From Flavobacterium sp. NRK F7 (lineage in GTDB: Bacteria; Bacteroidota; Bacteroidia; Flavobacteriales; Flavobacteriaceae), in assembly GCF_024054195.1 (NCBI RefSeq), contig NZ_JAMXLB010000001.1:1141646-1205645 (forward strand): a stretch of DNA of 64,000 bases, in the 5' to 3' direction. Each line of letters begins with the position of its first letter. Within the stretch, counting starts at the first letter, position 1. Below are positions 16,834-25,175 of the stretch, in pieces. A program made the translations under genes and the position numbers. The notes beneath the pieces are model-generated. The model saw nothing but the letters and a program-made list of their open reading frames with translations, searched no databases and was not told where the DNA came from.

Positions 16834-17379
16834 ATGAAAAGCTTATATAAAATAGTAGCAATAGCAGGTTTCTCTTTCATGGTAACTTCTTGCCATGATG
16901 ATGCAAAGCCTAACTATCAGTTTTTTCCAAATATGTATGAAGCCGTTCCTTATGAAACGTATTCTGAGCATGAAGTGTTTAAAAATGGTAAAGAAGGACA
17001 GTTGCCTGCACCAGGTACCATAAAAAGAGGGTTTGTTACTTACGAAATTCCTAATACAACTGAAGGTTATGCTTTGGCTAAGGAAACTTTAAAATCGCCA
17101 TTAGATTCTTTATCTCGTAATCCTGAAAATGGAAAAGCATTATTCAATATTTATTGTGCTATTTGTCATGGAGAAAAAGGAGATGGTAAAGGAAATTTAG
17201 TAAAAAGAGAGAAATTCTTAGGGGTTCCTAGCTATAAAGATAGAGAAATAACAGAAGGAAGTATTTATCACGTAGTAACTTATGGATTAAATTCTATGGG
17301 TTCACATGCTAATCAATTAACGCAAGAAGAGAGATGGCAAGTTGCTGATTACGTTTTAAAACTGAAGTCCGAATTATAA
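16834..17379 (+). CDS. actE: Alternative complex III subunit ActE, monoheme cytochrome c lipoprotein
   Basis: 181 residues. The signal peptide ends in a lipobox (FMVTSC, Cys20), so the mature protein is lipid-anchored. A class I cytochrome c domain carries CAICH at 108-112 with GEKGDGKG after it, and Met155 (GLNSMGS) is the likely second axial ligand. ActE is the monoheme subunit of alternative complex III and a probable exit point for electrons towards the oxidase. It lies 8 bases after actD and 30 bases before the ActF start. Confidence 0.94.
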   Translation: MKSLYKIVAIAGFSFMVTSCHDDAKPNYQFFPNMYEAVPYETYSEHEVFKNGKEGQLPAPGTIKRGFVTYEIPNTTEGYALAKETLKSPLDSLSRNPENGKALFNIYCAICHGEKGDGKGNLVKREKFLGVPSYKDREITEGSIYHVVTYGLNSMGSHANQLTQEERWQVADYVLKLKSEL

Positions 17380-17409
17380 TTGTAAAACACTTTTTTGAAA
17401 ATTATTAAT

Positions 17410-18762
17410 ATGTATACGTTTTCAAGTAAATTAAAAACTTTTTCAATTGTCCTAATGGTTTTAGGAATCATAGGAATTGGTATTGGTTTTATGACTGTGC
17501 CAAATAAAGAAGAAGTTAAAGAAATGATAGAAAATGCTCATGATGGTCATCATGGAAAAGCAACAGCTCATGATTCACATGCAACACATCATGAGGTAGC
17601 TCCAGCTTCTCATGATACACATAAATCTGAGGTGAAACACGAAACAAATGAGCACGATGCTCATATTGACCATGTTTTGCATCAACAACAAAATAAGCCG
17701 TGGTCTGCGTTTTATGTTGCTTGTATCTTTTTCATGTTGTTAACAGTTGGAGTTCTTGCTTTTTATGCTATTCAACAAGCAGCTCAAGCAGGTTGGTCTC
17801 CTATTTTATTCAGAGTAATGGAGGGTATTACTGGTTACCTATTACCAGGTTCTATCATATTTTTCGTAGTATTACTTCTTTCTGGTTTTCATATGAATCA
17901 TTTATTTGTATGGATGGATGAATCAGTAGTTGCAAAAGATCATTTATTACAGGCTAAAGCTGGATATTTAAATGTTCCTTTCTTTTTAATAAGAGCAGTT
18001 ATCTTTTTAGGAGGTTGGAATCTTTACAGATATGTTTCAAGAAAAAACTCTCTTGCTCAAGATGAATCTAATGATATTAGCAATTATAAAAAGAACTTTA
18101 AATGGGCAGCTGGATTCCTAGTTTTCTTTATAGTATCTGAATCTATTATGTCTTGGGATTGGATTATGTCTGTTGATCCACATTGGTATAGTACATTATT
18201 CGGATGGTATGTATTCGCAAGTTTCTTCGTAAGTGGAATTACAACGATTGCTTTAATTACTTTATATTTAAAATCTAAAGGATATTTAGAATATGTAAAT
18301 ACAAGTCATATTCATGATTTAGCTAAATTCATGTTTGGTATTAGTATATTCTGGACGTATTTATGGTTTTCTCAATTTATGTTAATTTGGTATTCTGATA
18401 TTCCTGAGGAGGTTACTTATTTCGTATTTAGAATTGAAAACTATAAACTACCATTTTTTGGTATGCTTGTTATGAATTTTGTATTCCCATTATTAATTTT
18501 AATTAATACAGATTTCAAGCGTTTATCATGGATTGTGGTAATGGCAGGAATTGTAATTCTTTGTGGACATTACATTGATTTTTATAATATGATTATGCCA
18601 GCTACTGTAGGTGATCAATGGTTTATCGGAGTTTCTGAATTAGGTTCAATAGCTTTCTTTTTAGGGTTGTTTATTTTTGTAGTATTTACTACTTTATCTA
18701 AAGAGTCTTTAATAGCGAAGGGTAATCCTTTGATGGAAGAAAGCAAACATTTTCATTATTAA
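17410..18762 (+). CDS. actF: Alternative complex III subunit ActF, NrfD-like membrane protein with His-rich loop
   Basis: 450 residues from the ATG at 17410 (MYTFSSKLK); a TTG at 17395 in the same frame is a less likely start. About ten membrane helices, paralogous to ActC. Between the first helix and the second (about residues 40-95) is a strongly His-rich stretch with 14 histidines in about 54 residues (for example HDSHATHH and HDTHKSEVKHE). ActF forms half of the membrane core and is proposed to conduct protons. The His-rich loop is not required by the known fold; metal binding or pH sensing is possible (inference). It is followed 19 bases later by coxB. Confidence 0.93.
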   Translation: MYTFSSKLKTFSIVLMVLGIIGIGIGFMTVPNKEEVKEMIENAHDGHHGKATAHDSHATHHEVAPASHDTHKSEVKHETNEHDAHIDHVLHQQQNKPWSAFYVACIFFMLLTVGVLAFYAIQQAAQAGWSPILFRVMEGITGYLLPGSIIFFVVLLLSGFHMNHLFVWMDESVVAKDHLLQAKAGYLNVPFFLIRAVIFLGGWNLYRYVSRKNSLAQDESNDISNYKKNFKWAAGFLVFFIVSESIMSWDWIMSVDPHWYSTLFGWYVFASFFVSGITTIALITLYLKSKGYLEYVNTSHIHDLAKFMFGISIFWTYLWFSQFMLIWYSDIPEEVTYFVFRIENYKLPFFGMLVMNFVFPLLILINTDFKRLSWIVVMAGIVILCGHYIDFYNMIMPATVGDQWFIGVSELGSIAFFLGLFIFVVFTTLSKESLIAKGNPLMEESKHFHY

Positions 18763-18781
18763 TATTTAAAGAAATAAACAA

Positions 18782-19945
18782 ATGACAAGTTTATTGATAT
18801 TCTTTGTTTTAGTTTTAATTGGAATTGCTATTTGGCAATTGACTAAAATATTCGATTTAACTCAAGTAGGTTCAAATTCAGGTGATTCTGAAGTTGCAAA
18901 CGATAAAGATAATAGTATTAATGGATACTTAATGTTTGCTTTTGTTGGTTTTATCTACATCTTTACTATTTATTCATTGGTAAAATGGAGTGATTTAGTA
19001 TTAGGTACACCTGCATCAGAACATGGCGCGGAAGTAGATAATCTAATGGCTATTTCAATGTACTTAATTTTCTTTGTACAAACAATAACACAATTTTTAT
19101 TACACTATTTTACTTTTAAATATAGAGGTAAACAAGGTCAAAAAGCTTTATATTTTGCTGACAATAATAAATTAGAAGCAATTTGGACAATTATCCCTGT
19201 GATTGTTTTAGCAGGTTTAATTTTATACGGTTTATATACATGGAATAACATCATGTATTATGACGATGAGGAAGAAGTAATTTATGTAGAGTTATATGCG
19301 AAGCAATTTGGTTGGGAAGTAAGATATTCTGGTGAAGATAATACACTAGGTAAAGCTAATGTTAGATTTATTGAAGGGGTAAACACTTTAGGAGTTGATC
19401 TTTCTGATCCTGCTGCCCAAGATGATAAAGTCGTAAATGAACTGCATTTACCAAAAGGTAAAAAAATTGTTTTCAAAATGCGTTCTCAAGACGTGCTTCA
19501 CTCAGCTTATATGCCTCATTTTAGAGCACAAATGAACTGTGTTCCAGGAATGATAACTCAGTTTGCGTTTGTTCCTAATATGACTACAGCTGAGATGCGT
19601 GAAGACGAAGCAATTATTGCAAAGGTTGATAAAATAAATAAAATTAGAGCTAAAAAGAGCATCGATTTAGTTGCCAAAGGGGAAGAAGCTTTAGAGCCTT
19701 ATACTTTTGATTATTTACTTTTATGTAACAAAATTTGTGGGGCTTCTCATTACAATATGCAAATGAAAATTGTAGTTGATACACCTGAAGATTTTAAAAC
19801 ATGGTTAAGCGAAAAACCAACTCTTTCTTCTCAATGGGCTGAAGCAAATGCGCCAGCACCAGCTCCAACACCAGAAGTAGAAGTAACAGAGCCTATGGAT
19901 GTTGTAATAGATACTACAAAAGTTGTAGCTCAAATTATTAAATAG
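18782..19945 (+). CDS. coxB: Cytochrome c oxidase subunit II
   Basis: 387 residues. After an N-terminal hydrophobic segment come two further membrane helices (about 55-75 and 85-110, plus LEAIWTIIPVIVLAGLIL). A periplasmic cupredoxin domain follows with the CuA ligands CNKICGASHYNM (Cys315, Cys319, His323, Met326) and an upstream His in DVLHSAYMPHF. CuA accepts electrons from cytochrome c or directly from ActA/ActE and passes them to heme a of subunit I. The C-terminus has an Ala/Pro-rich tail (APAPAPTPEVEV). There is no heme c domain, so this is not the caa3 fusion type. Its position directly after actF matches the supercomplex organisation known in Flavobacterium. Confidence 0.95.
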   Translation: MTSLLIFFVLVLIGIAIWQLTKIFDLTQVGSNSGDSEVANDKDNSINGYLMFAFVGFIYIFTIYSLVKWSDLVLGTPASEHGAEVDNLMAISMYLIFFVQTITQFLLHYFTFKYRGKQGQKALYFADNNKLEAIWTIIPVIVLAGLILYGLYTWNNIMYYDDEEEVIYVELYAKQFGWEVRYSGEDNTLGKANVRFIEGVNTLGVDLSDPAAQDDKVVNELHLPKGKKIVFKMRSQDVLHSAYMPHFRAQMNCVPGMITQFAFVPNMTTAEMREDEAIIAKVDKINKIRAKKSIDLVAKGEEALEPYTFDYLLLCNKICGASHYNMQMKIVVDTPEDFKTWLSEKPTLSSQWAEANAPAPAPTPEVEVTEPMDVVIDTTKVVAQIIK

Positions 19946-19972
19946 ATTAAGATATTAAAATAATATAAGATT

Positions 19973-21742
19973 ATGTCAGCACACGAACACGGTCATCATA
20001 AAGAAACATTTATTACTAAATATATTTTTAGTTTAGATCATAAGATGATTGCTAAGCAATACCTGATTACAGGTTTAATAATGGGAATTGTGGGAGTTTT
20101 ACTTTCTATTTTGTTCCGTATGCAAATTGCTTGGCCAGAACAATCTTTTGGTATATTTAAATTTCTTTTAGGTGAAAATTTTGCACCTGGAGGTGTAATG
20201 CGTAACGATATTTACCTTGCTTTAGTTACAATACACGGAACAATTATGGTTTTCTTTGTATTAACTGCTGGATTGAGTGGTACATTTAGTAACTTACTTA
20301 TTCCTTTGCAAATTGGAGCAAGAGATATGGCGTCAGGATTTATGAACATGCTTTCTTACTGGATGTTTTTCATTTCTTCAGTAATTATGTTGGCTTCCTT
20401 ATTTATTGAGTCTGGGCCAGCTTCTGCAGGTTGGACAATTTATCCACCATTAAGTGCGCTTCCACAAGCTATTCCTGGTTCAGGATTAGGTATGACTTTA
20501 TGGTTAGTTTCTATGGCTATATTTATTGCTTCTTCTTTAATGGGATCATTAAATTATGTAGTAACAGTAATTAACTTAAGAACAAAAGGGATGACGATGA
20601 CAAGATTACCTCTAACAGTTTGGGCATTTTTCGTTACAGCTATTATTGGTATTATCTCTTTCCCCGTTCTTTTTTCAGCAGCATTATTATTAATCTTTGA
20701 TAGAAGCTTTGGTACTTCTTTCTTCTTGTCTGATATTTTTATTCAAGGAGAAGTGTTACATTATCAAGGAGGTTCACCAGTATTGTTTGAACATTTATTC
20801 TGGTTTTTAGGACATCCAGAGGTTTATATTGTATTGTTACCTGCATTGGGTATTACTTCTGAAATTATAGCAACGAACTCTAGAAAACCAATTTTTGGTT
20901 ATAGAGCAATGATAGCTTCTATATTAGCAATTGCTTTCTTATCTACAATTGTTTGGGGTCACCACATGTTTATATCAGGTATGAATCCATTTTTAGGATC
21001 GGTATTTACATTTACAACCTTATTAATTGCCATTCCATCAGCCGTTAAAGCATTTAACTATATTACCACACTATGGAAAGGTAATTTACAGCTTAATCCA
21101 GCCATGTTGTTCTCTATTGGTTTGGTTTCTACTTTTATTACGGGTGGTTTAACGGGTATTATTCTTGGAGATTCTACATTAGACATTAACGTTCATGATA
21201 CTTATTTCGTAGTTGCTCACTTCCACTTAGTAATGGGTATATCTGCATTATATGGTTTCTTTGCAGGTGTATATCATTGGTTCCCTAAGATGTTTGGTAA
21301 GATGATGAACAAAACTTTAGGATATGTTCACTTTTGGGTAACTGCTGTTTGTGCTTATGGTGTGTTTTTTCCAATGCATTTTATAGGTATGGCTGGTTTA
21401 CCAAGACGTTATTATACTAATTCTGCTTTTCCGTTATTTGATGAGTTAGCAGATGTGAATGTTTTAATTACTGTTTTTGCTATTGTAGGAGCTGTATTCC
21501 AAGTAGTTTTCTTCTGGAATTTCTTCTATAGTATTTTCTATGGTAAAAAAGCCTCTCAAAACCCTTGGAGATCTAATACTTTAGAATGGACTACACCTGT
21601 TGAACATATTCATGGTAACTGGCCAGGTGAAATTCCTGAAGTACACCGTTGGGCTTATGATTATAGCAAACCAGGTCATGATGAAGATTTCGTATCTCAA
21701 ATTACTCCAATGAAAGAAGGAGAAGAAGAGTTACATCATTAA
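19973..21742 (+). CDS. coxA: Cytochrome c oxidase subunit I
   Basis: 589 residues, twelve or more membrane helices, heme-copper oxidase family A. The active-site residues are visible: His281 and Tyr285 in HPEVY (CuB ligand cross-linked to Tyr), His330-His331 (CuB), His416 (heme a3) and His418 (heme a), spaced exactly as in the Paracoccus enzyme with an offset of five. It reduces O2 to water and pumps protons. It is the last gene of the act-cox operon, followed by a terminator. Subunits III and IV and heme O synthase are encoded separately at 43987-46876. Confidence 0.97.
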   Translation: MSAHEHGHHKETFITKYIFSLDHKMIAKQYLITGLIMGIVGVLLSILFRMQIAWPEQSFGIFKFLLGENFAPGGVMRNDIYLALVTIHGTIMVFFVLTAGLSGTFSNLLIPLQIGARDMASGFMNMLSYWMFFISSVIMLASLFIESGPASAGWTIYPPLSALPQAIPGSGLGMTLWLVSMAIFIASSLMGSLNYVVTVINLRTKGMTMTRLPLTVWAFFVTAIIGIISFPVLFSAALLLIFDRSFGTSFFLSDIFIQGEVLHYQGGSPVLFEHLFWFLGHPEVYIVLLPALGITSEIIATNSRKPIFGYRAMIASILAIAFLSTIVWGHHMFISGMNPFLGSVFTFTTLLIAIPSAVKAFNYITTLWKGNLQLNPAMLFSIGLVSTFITGGLTGIILGDSTLDINVHDTYFVVAHFHLVMGISALYGFFAGVYHWFPKMFGKMMNKTLGYVHFWVTAVCAYGVFFPMHFIGMAGLPRRYYTNSAFPLFDELADVNVLITVFAIVGAVFQVVFFWNFFYSIFYGKKASQNPWRSNTLEWTTPVEHIHGNWPGEIPEVHRWAYDYSKPGHDEDFVSQITPMKEGEEELHH

Positions 21743-21760
21743 GATTTTATAGATATAATT

Positions 21761-21790
21761 AAAAACCTTTCCAATTTGGAAAGGTTTTTT
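21761..21790 (+). terminator. Terminator of the act-cox operon
   Basis: AAAAACCTTTCC pairs with GGAAAGGTTTTTT around a 5-base centre, ending in a T-run, directly after coxA. Confidence 0.8.
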
Positions 21791-21795
21791 GTTTT

Positions 21796-21813
21796 TAACT
21801 TTGCTTATCTTTG
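21796..21813 (+). promoter_or_regulatory. Two candidate promoters of ruvB
   Basis: TAACTTTG (21796-21803) and TATCTTTG (21806-21813) both match TAnnTTTG. The second lies only 4 bases before the ruvB ATG, which would give a leaderless or nearly leaderless mRNA. Confidence 0.5.
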
Positions 21814-21817
21814 CGAT

Positions 21818-22843
21818 ATGAATGAAAATTTAGATCCTAATAAAGAACGATTTTCTCCACAGGAAATTGATATTGAAAAAGCATTACGCCCATTATCTTT
21901 TGATGATTTTGCAGGTCAGGATCATGTTTTGGAAAATTTAAAAGTTTTCGTTCAGGCGGCTAATCAAAGGAATGAAGCTTTAGATCACGCGTTATTTCAC
22001 GGTCCTCCAGGTCTTGGAAAGACTACTTTAGCTAATATATTAGCCAATGAATTAGGGGTTGGTATTAAAATTACATCCGGACCTGTTTTAGATAAACCAG
22101 GAGACTTAGCTGGGTTATTAACCAATCTCGAAGAAAGAGATGTTTTGTTCATAGATGAAATTCATCGTTTGAGTCCTATAGTTGAAGAATATTTGTATTC
22201 TGCAATGGAAGATTACAAAATTGACATTATGATAGAGAGCGGACCAAATGCACGAACGGTTCAAATTAATCTCAACCCATTTACATTAGTTGGTGCTACT
22301 ACACGTTCTGGCTTATTAACCGCACCAATGCGTGCCCGTTTTGGTATCCAAAGTAGGCTACAATATTATAATACAGAATTATTAGCTACAATTATCGAGC
22401 GTAGTGCTTCCATATTACGTGTTGAAATAGATTTGGACGCAGCTATTGAAATAGCCGGTAGAAGTCGAGGTACTCCTCGTATCGCAAATGCATTATTAAG
22501 AAGAGTGCGAGATTTTGCTCAGATTAAAGGTAATGGTAGAATTGATGTCGAAATTACTAAATATGCTTTAAAAGCGTTGAATGTAGATGCGAATGGTTTG
22601 GACGAAATGGACAATAAAATTCTATCCACCATTATTGATAAATTTAAAGGAGGTCCAGTAGGTTTAACCACTTTAGCGACAGCAGTTTCTGAAAATGGTG
22701 AAACAATTGAGGAAGTTTACGAACCTTTCCTAATACAAGAAGGGTTTATAATGAGAACACCTAGAGGTAGAGAAGTGACTGAAAAGGCTTATCGTCATTT
22801 AGGAAAGATAAAAAGCAATATTCAAGGAGGTCTTTTTGAATAA
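21818..22843 (+). CDS. ruvB: Holliday junction branch migration helicase RuvB
   Basis: 341 residues from the ATG at 21818 ([12 protein letters not shown]); a frame start at 21776 lies inside the preceding terminator and is rejected. AAA+ ATPase with Walker [10 protein letters not shown] (from Gly62), Walker B DEIHR, sensor GATTRSGLL and a winged-helix C-terminus ([17 protein letters not shown]). RuvB forms hexameric rings that drive branch migration with RuvA, encoded here at 30592. It heads a probable operon with the P450 (9-base gap) and queG. Confidence 0.97.
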   Translation: MNENLDPNKERFSPQEIDIEKALRPLSFDDFAGQDHVLENLKVFVQAANQRNEALDHALFHGPPGLGKTTLANILANELGVGIKITSGPVLDKPGDLAGLLTNLEERDVLFIDEIHRLSPIVEEYLYSAMEDYKIDIMIESGPNARTVQINLNPFTLVGATTRSGLLTAPMRARFGIQSRLQYYNTELLATIIERSASILRVEIDLDAAIEIAGRSRGTPRIANALLRRVRDFAQIKGNGRIDVEITKYALKALNVDANGLDEMDNKILSTIIDKFKGGPVGLTTLATAVSENGETIEEVYEPFLIQEGFIMRTPRGREVTEKAYRHLGKIKSNIQGGLFE

Positions 22844-22852
22844 TAAATTGAT

Positions 22853-24187
22853 ATGAGTTCTGTAAAAAACATTCCTGAAGTATCCTTGCCTAAATTTATT
22901 AGGCATTCTCTTTCTATATTAAGAAATCCACTTCCTTTTCATAGAGCAAACTTTAATCAATATGGAAATTCATTTCGTTTAAATGTGGGTTTTGGAAAAT
23001 CGGTAATTTTTACACGAGATGCAGAATTATTGAGTTATGTTTTGCAAAAGAATCAAAAGAATTACCTAAAATCGCCTATTCAAACTAGAGATTTAGCAAA
23101 GTATATTGGAAAAGGACTGTTGACAGCAGAAGGTGAAAAATGGCAAAAACAAAGAAGACTGATTCAACCTGCTTTTCATAAAAGCCAATTGATACAATTG
23201 CTAGATACGATTCAAAGAACTATAGATAGTGAGTTAGATCAAATTAAAACGGATAAACCTTTTGATATTTTTCCAATCTTTAATGATTTAGCTTTTCAAA
23301 CGGTTGTAAAATCTTTATTTAGTTCTGAAATTGAAGATGCAGCTATTAAACAATTACAGCATACAACTGAAATCACTCAAAAAATGTTAGTTAAAGAGTT
23401 GCGACAACCTTATTTAGGTTGGTGGTTCAAACTCTCAGGGAAAATAAAATTTCACATTAATTTAATTGATCAATCTAGAGCTATTTTGCATAAAGTGGTA
23501 ACCCAAAGAAAGCAAAGTGGAATGAGGTATAATGATTTGTTAGACATGCTTTTAGATGCTAGATATGAGGATGGCTCTTCTATGGAAGAAACTCAATTAT
23601 TAGATGAGATTTTAATTTTATTTGCTGCAGGACATGAAACAACTTCTAATGCACTGACATTTACTTGTGAATTATTAGCGAGACATCCTCAAGCACAATT
23701 GAAGATTTTGGAGGAAATTCAAAAAAATAAAAAGGAGTCATTCGATTTAATGGATAGAATTAGCCATGCAACTTATACCAAATGGGTTATTCAAGAAGCC
23801 ATGCGGTTATATCCGCCAGCTTATTTTATTGATAGAGTGAACAAAGAAGAAGATTCTTTTCAGGAACTTGTATTACCTAAAGAATCTAATCTATTGTTTT
23901 CAGTTTATGAAATTCATCGTCACCCTGATTTTTGGACTAATCCAGAAGCATTTATTCCTGAACGTTTTTCGGATGAAACTGTAAAATTTTCTAAGAATTA
24001 TTATCCATTTGGAGCAGGACAACGCATGTGTATTGGGAATAATTTTGCTATGTACGAAATGATTTTAGCTATACTGAGTGTTGTAGAACGGTATGAGATT
24101 GTGGAGAAAAAATCCCCAATTCAAATAAAACCTTTAATTACTTTAAAACCTTTTGAATCCATTTTAGAATTTAAAAAAAGAGCATGA
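22853..24187 (+). CDS. Cytochrome P450
   Basis: 444 residues with no signal peptide or membrane anchor, so it should be cytosolic. The I-helix oxygen-activation motif AAGHETTS lies at 258-265, the ExxR motif is Glu315-Arg318 (EAMRLYPP), and the heme-thiolate loop [10 protein letters not shown] has Cys393 as the iron ligand. The arrangement resembles the CYP102/CYP4-like class of bacterial P450s acting on fatty acids or terpenoids, but the substrate cannot be read. No ferredoxin or reductase gene adjoins it. It sits between ruvB and queG, with its stop overlapping the queG start (ATGA, 4 bases), so translation is coupled. Confidence 0.93.
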   Translation: MSSVKNIPEVSLPKFIRHSLSILRNPLPFHRANFNQYGNSFRLNVGFGKSVIFTRDAELLSYVLQKNQKNYLKSPIQTRDLAKYIGKGLLTAEGEKWQKQRRLIQPAFHKSQLIQLLDTIQRTIDSELDQIKTDKPFDIFPIFNDLAFQTVVKSLFSSEIEDAAIKQLQHTTEITQKMLVKELRQPYLGWWFKLSGKIKFHINLIDQSRAILHKVVTQRKQSGMRYNDLLDMLLDARYEDGSSMEETQLLDEILILFAAGHETTSNALTFTCELLARHPQAQLKILEEIQKNKKESFDLMDRISHATYTKWVIQEAMRLYPPAYFIDRVNKEEDSFQELVLPKESNLLFSVYEIHRHPDFWTNPEAFIPERFSDETVKFSKNYYPFGAGQRMCIGNNFAMYEMILAILSVVERYEIVEKKSPIQIKPLITLKPFESILEFKKRA

Positions 24188-25119
24188 GCCTCAAAGAGAA
24201 ATATACAGCTTTTATTAAACAGGAAGCAAATCGCCTAGGTTTTCTATCTTGCGGAATTTCAAAAGCAGGCTTTTTAGAGCAAGAGGCACCACGTTTGGAA
24301 AATTGGTTAAACCAAAACAGACATGGAAAAATGACTTATATGGAAAATCACTTTGATAAGCGTTTAGATCCAACCTTATTAGTGGATGATGCTAAAAGTG
24401 TAATTTCGTTGTTGCTTAATTATTATCCTGCTGAAGAAGTATCAAAAAAACAAGAAAAAGATTCATATAAAATTTCTAAATATGCTTACGGTCAAGATTA
24501 TCATTTTGTTATTAAGGGAAAATTAAACGAATTGTTAAGTGTTATTCAAGAAAAAATTGGAGAAGTAAGTGGTAGAGCTTTTGTAGATTCCGCACCCGTT
24601 CTAGACAAGGCTTGGGCTGCAAAAAGTGGATTAGGATGGATTGGAAAAAATGCTAATTTAATTACTCAAAAGGTAGGGTCATTCTATTTTATTGCAGAAT
24701 TAATTATTGATTTAGAATTGGAATATGATGTCGCTACTACGGATCATTGTGGAACCTGTACTGCTTGTATCGATGCTTGCCCTACAGAAGCTATTGTTGC
24801 CCCTTATGTGGTAGATGGTAGTAAATGTATTTCTTATTTTACCATTGAACTTAAAGATAATTTACCAGTAGATATGAAAGGGAAATTTCAAGATTGGGTT
24901 TTTGGTTGTGATGTATGTCAAGATGTTTGTCCATGGAATCGCTTTGCAAAGCCTCACAATGAACCGCTTTTTCATCCGAATGAATCACTTTTGAACTTTA
25001 CTAAAAAAGATTGGCAAGAAATTACAAAAGAAACTTTTACTAAAGTATTTCAAAAATCTGCTATTAAAAGGACTAAGTTCGAGGGGTTTCAACGGAATAT
25101 TACTTTTCTTAAGGACTAA
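24184..25119 (+). CDS. queG: Epoxyqueuosine reductase QueG
   Basis: 311 residues. It performs the last step of queuosine synthesis in tRNA, reducing epoxyqueuosine with a cobalamin cofactor and two 4Fe-4S clusters. The cluster motifs are [12 protein letters not shown] (Cys189, 192, 195, 199) and [10 protein letters not shown] (Cys242, 245, 249). The N-terminal cobalamin-binding half contains [20 protein letters not shown], highly characteristic of QueG. The length is slightly short compared with the 350-380 residues of proteobacterial forms that carry a HEAT-repeat tail; the tail appears absent here. The ATG overlaps the P450 stop by 4 bases. Confidence 0.95.
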   Translation: MSLKEKYTAFIKQEANRLGFLSCGISKAGFLEQEAPRLENWLNQNRHGKMTYMENHFDKRLDPTLLVDDAKSVISLLLNYYPAEEVSKKQEKDSYKISKYAYGQDYHFVIKGKLNELLSVIQEKIGEVSGRAFVDSAPVLDKAWAAKSGLGWIGKNANLITQKVGSFYFIAELIIDLELEYDVATTDHCGTCTACIDACPTEAIVAPYVVDGSKCISYFTIELKDNLPVDMKGKFQDWVFGCDVCQDVCPWNRFAKPHNEPLFHPNESLLNFTKKDWQEITKETFTKVFQKSAIKRTKFEGFQRNITFLKD

Positions 25120-25148
25120 AAAGTGAAGAAATAGTGAAGCAAATTATT

Positions 25149-25156
25149 TATATTTG
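25149..25156 (+). promoter_or_regulatory. Promoter of the large type B CTD protein
   Basis: TATATTTG, an exact TAnnTTTG match, 19 bases before the GTG start. Confidence 0.5.
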
Positions 25157-25175
25157 ACAAAATTTAAATAAACTC

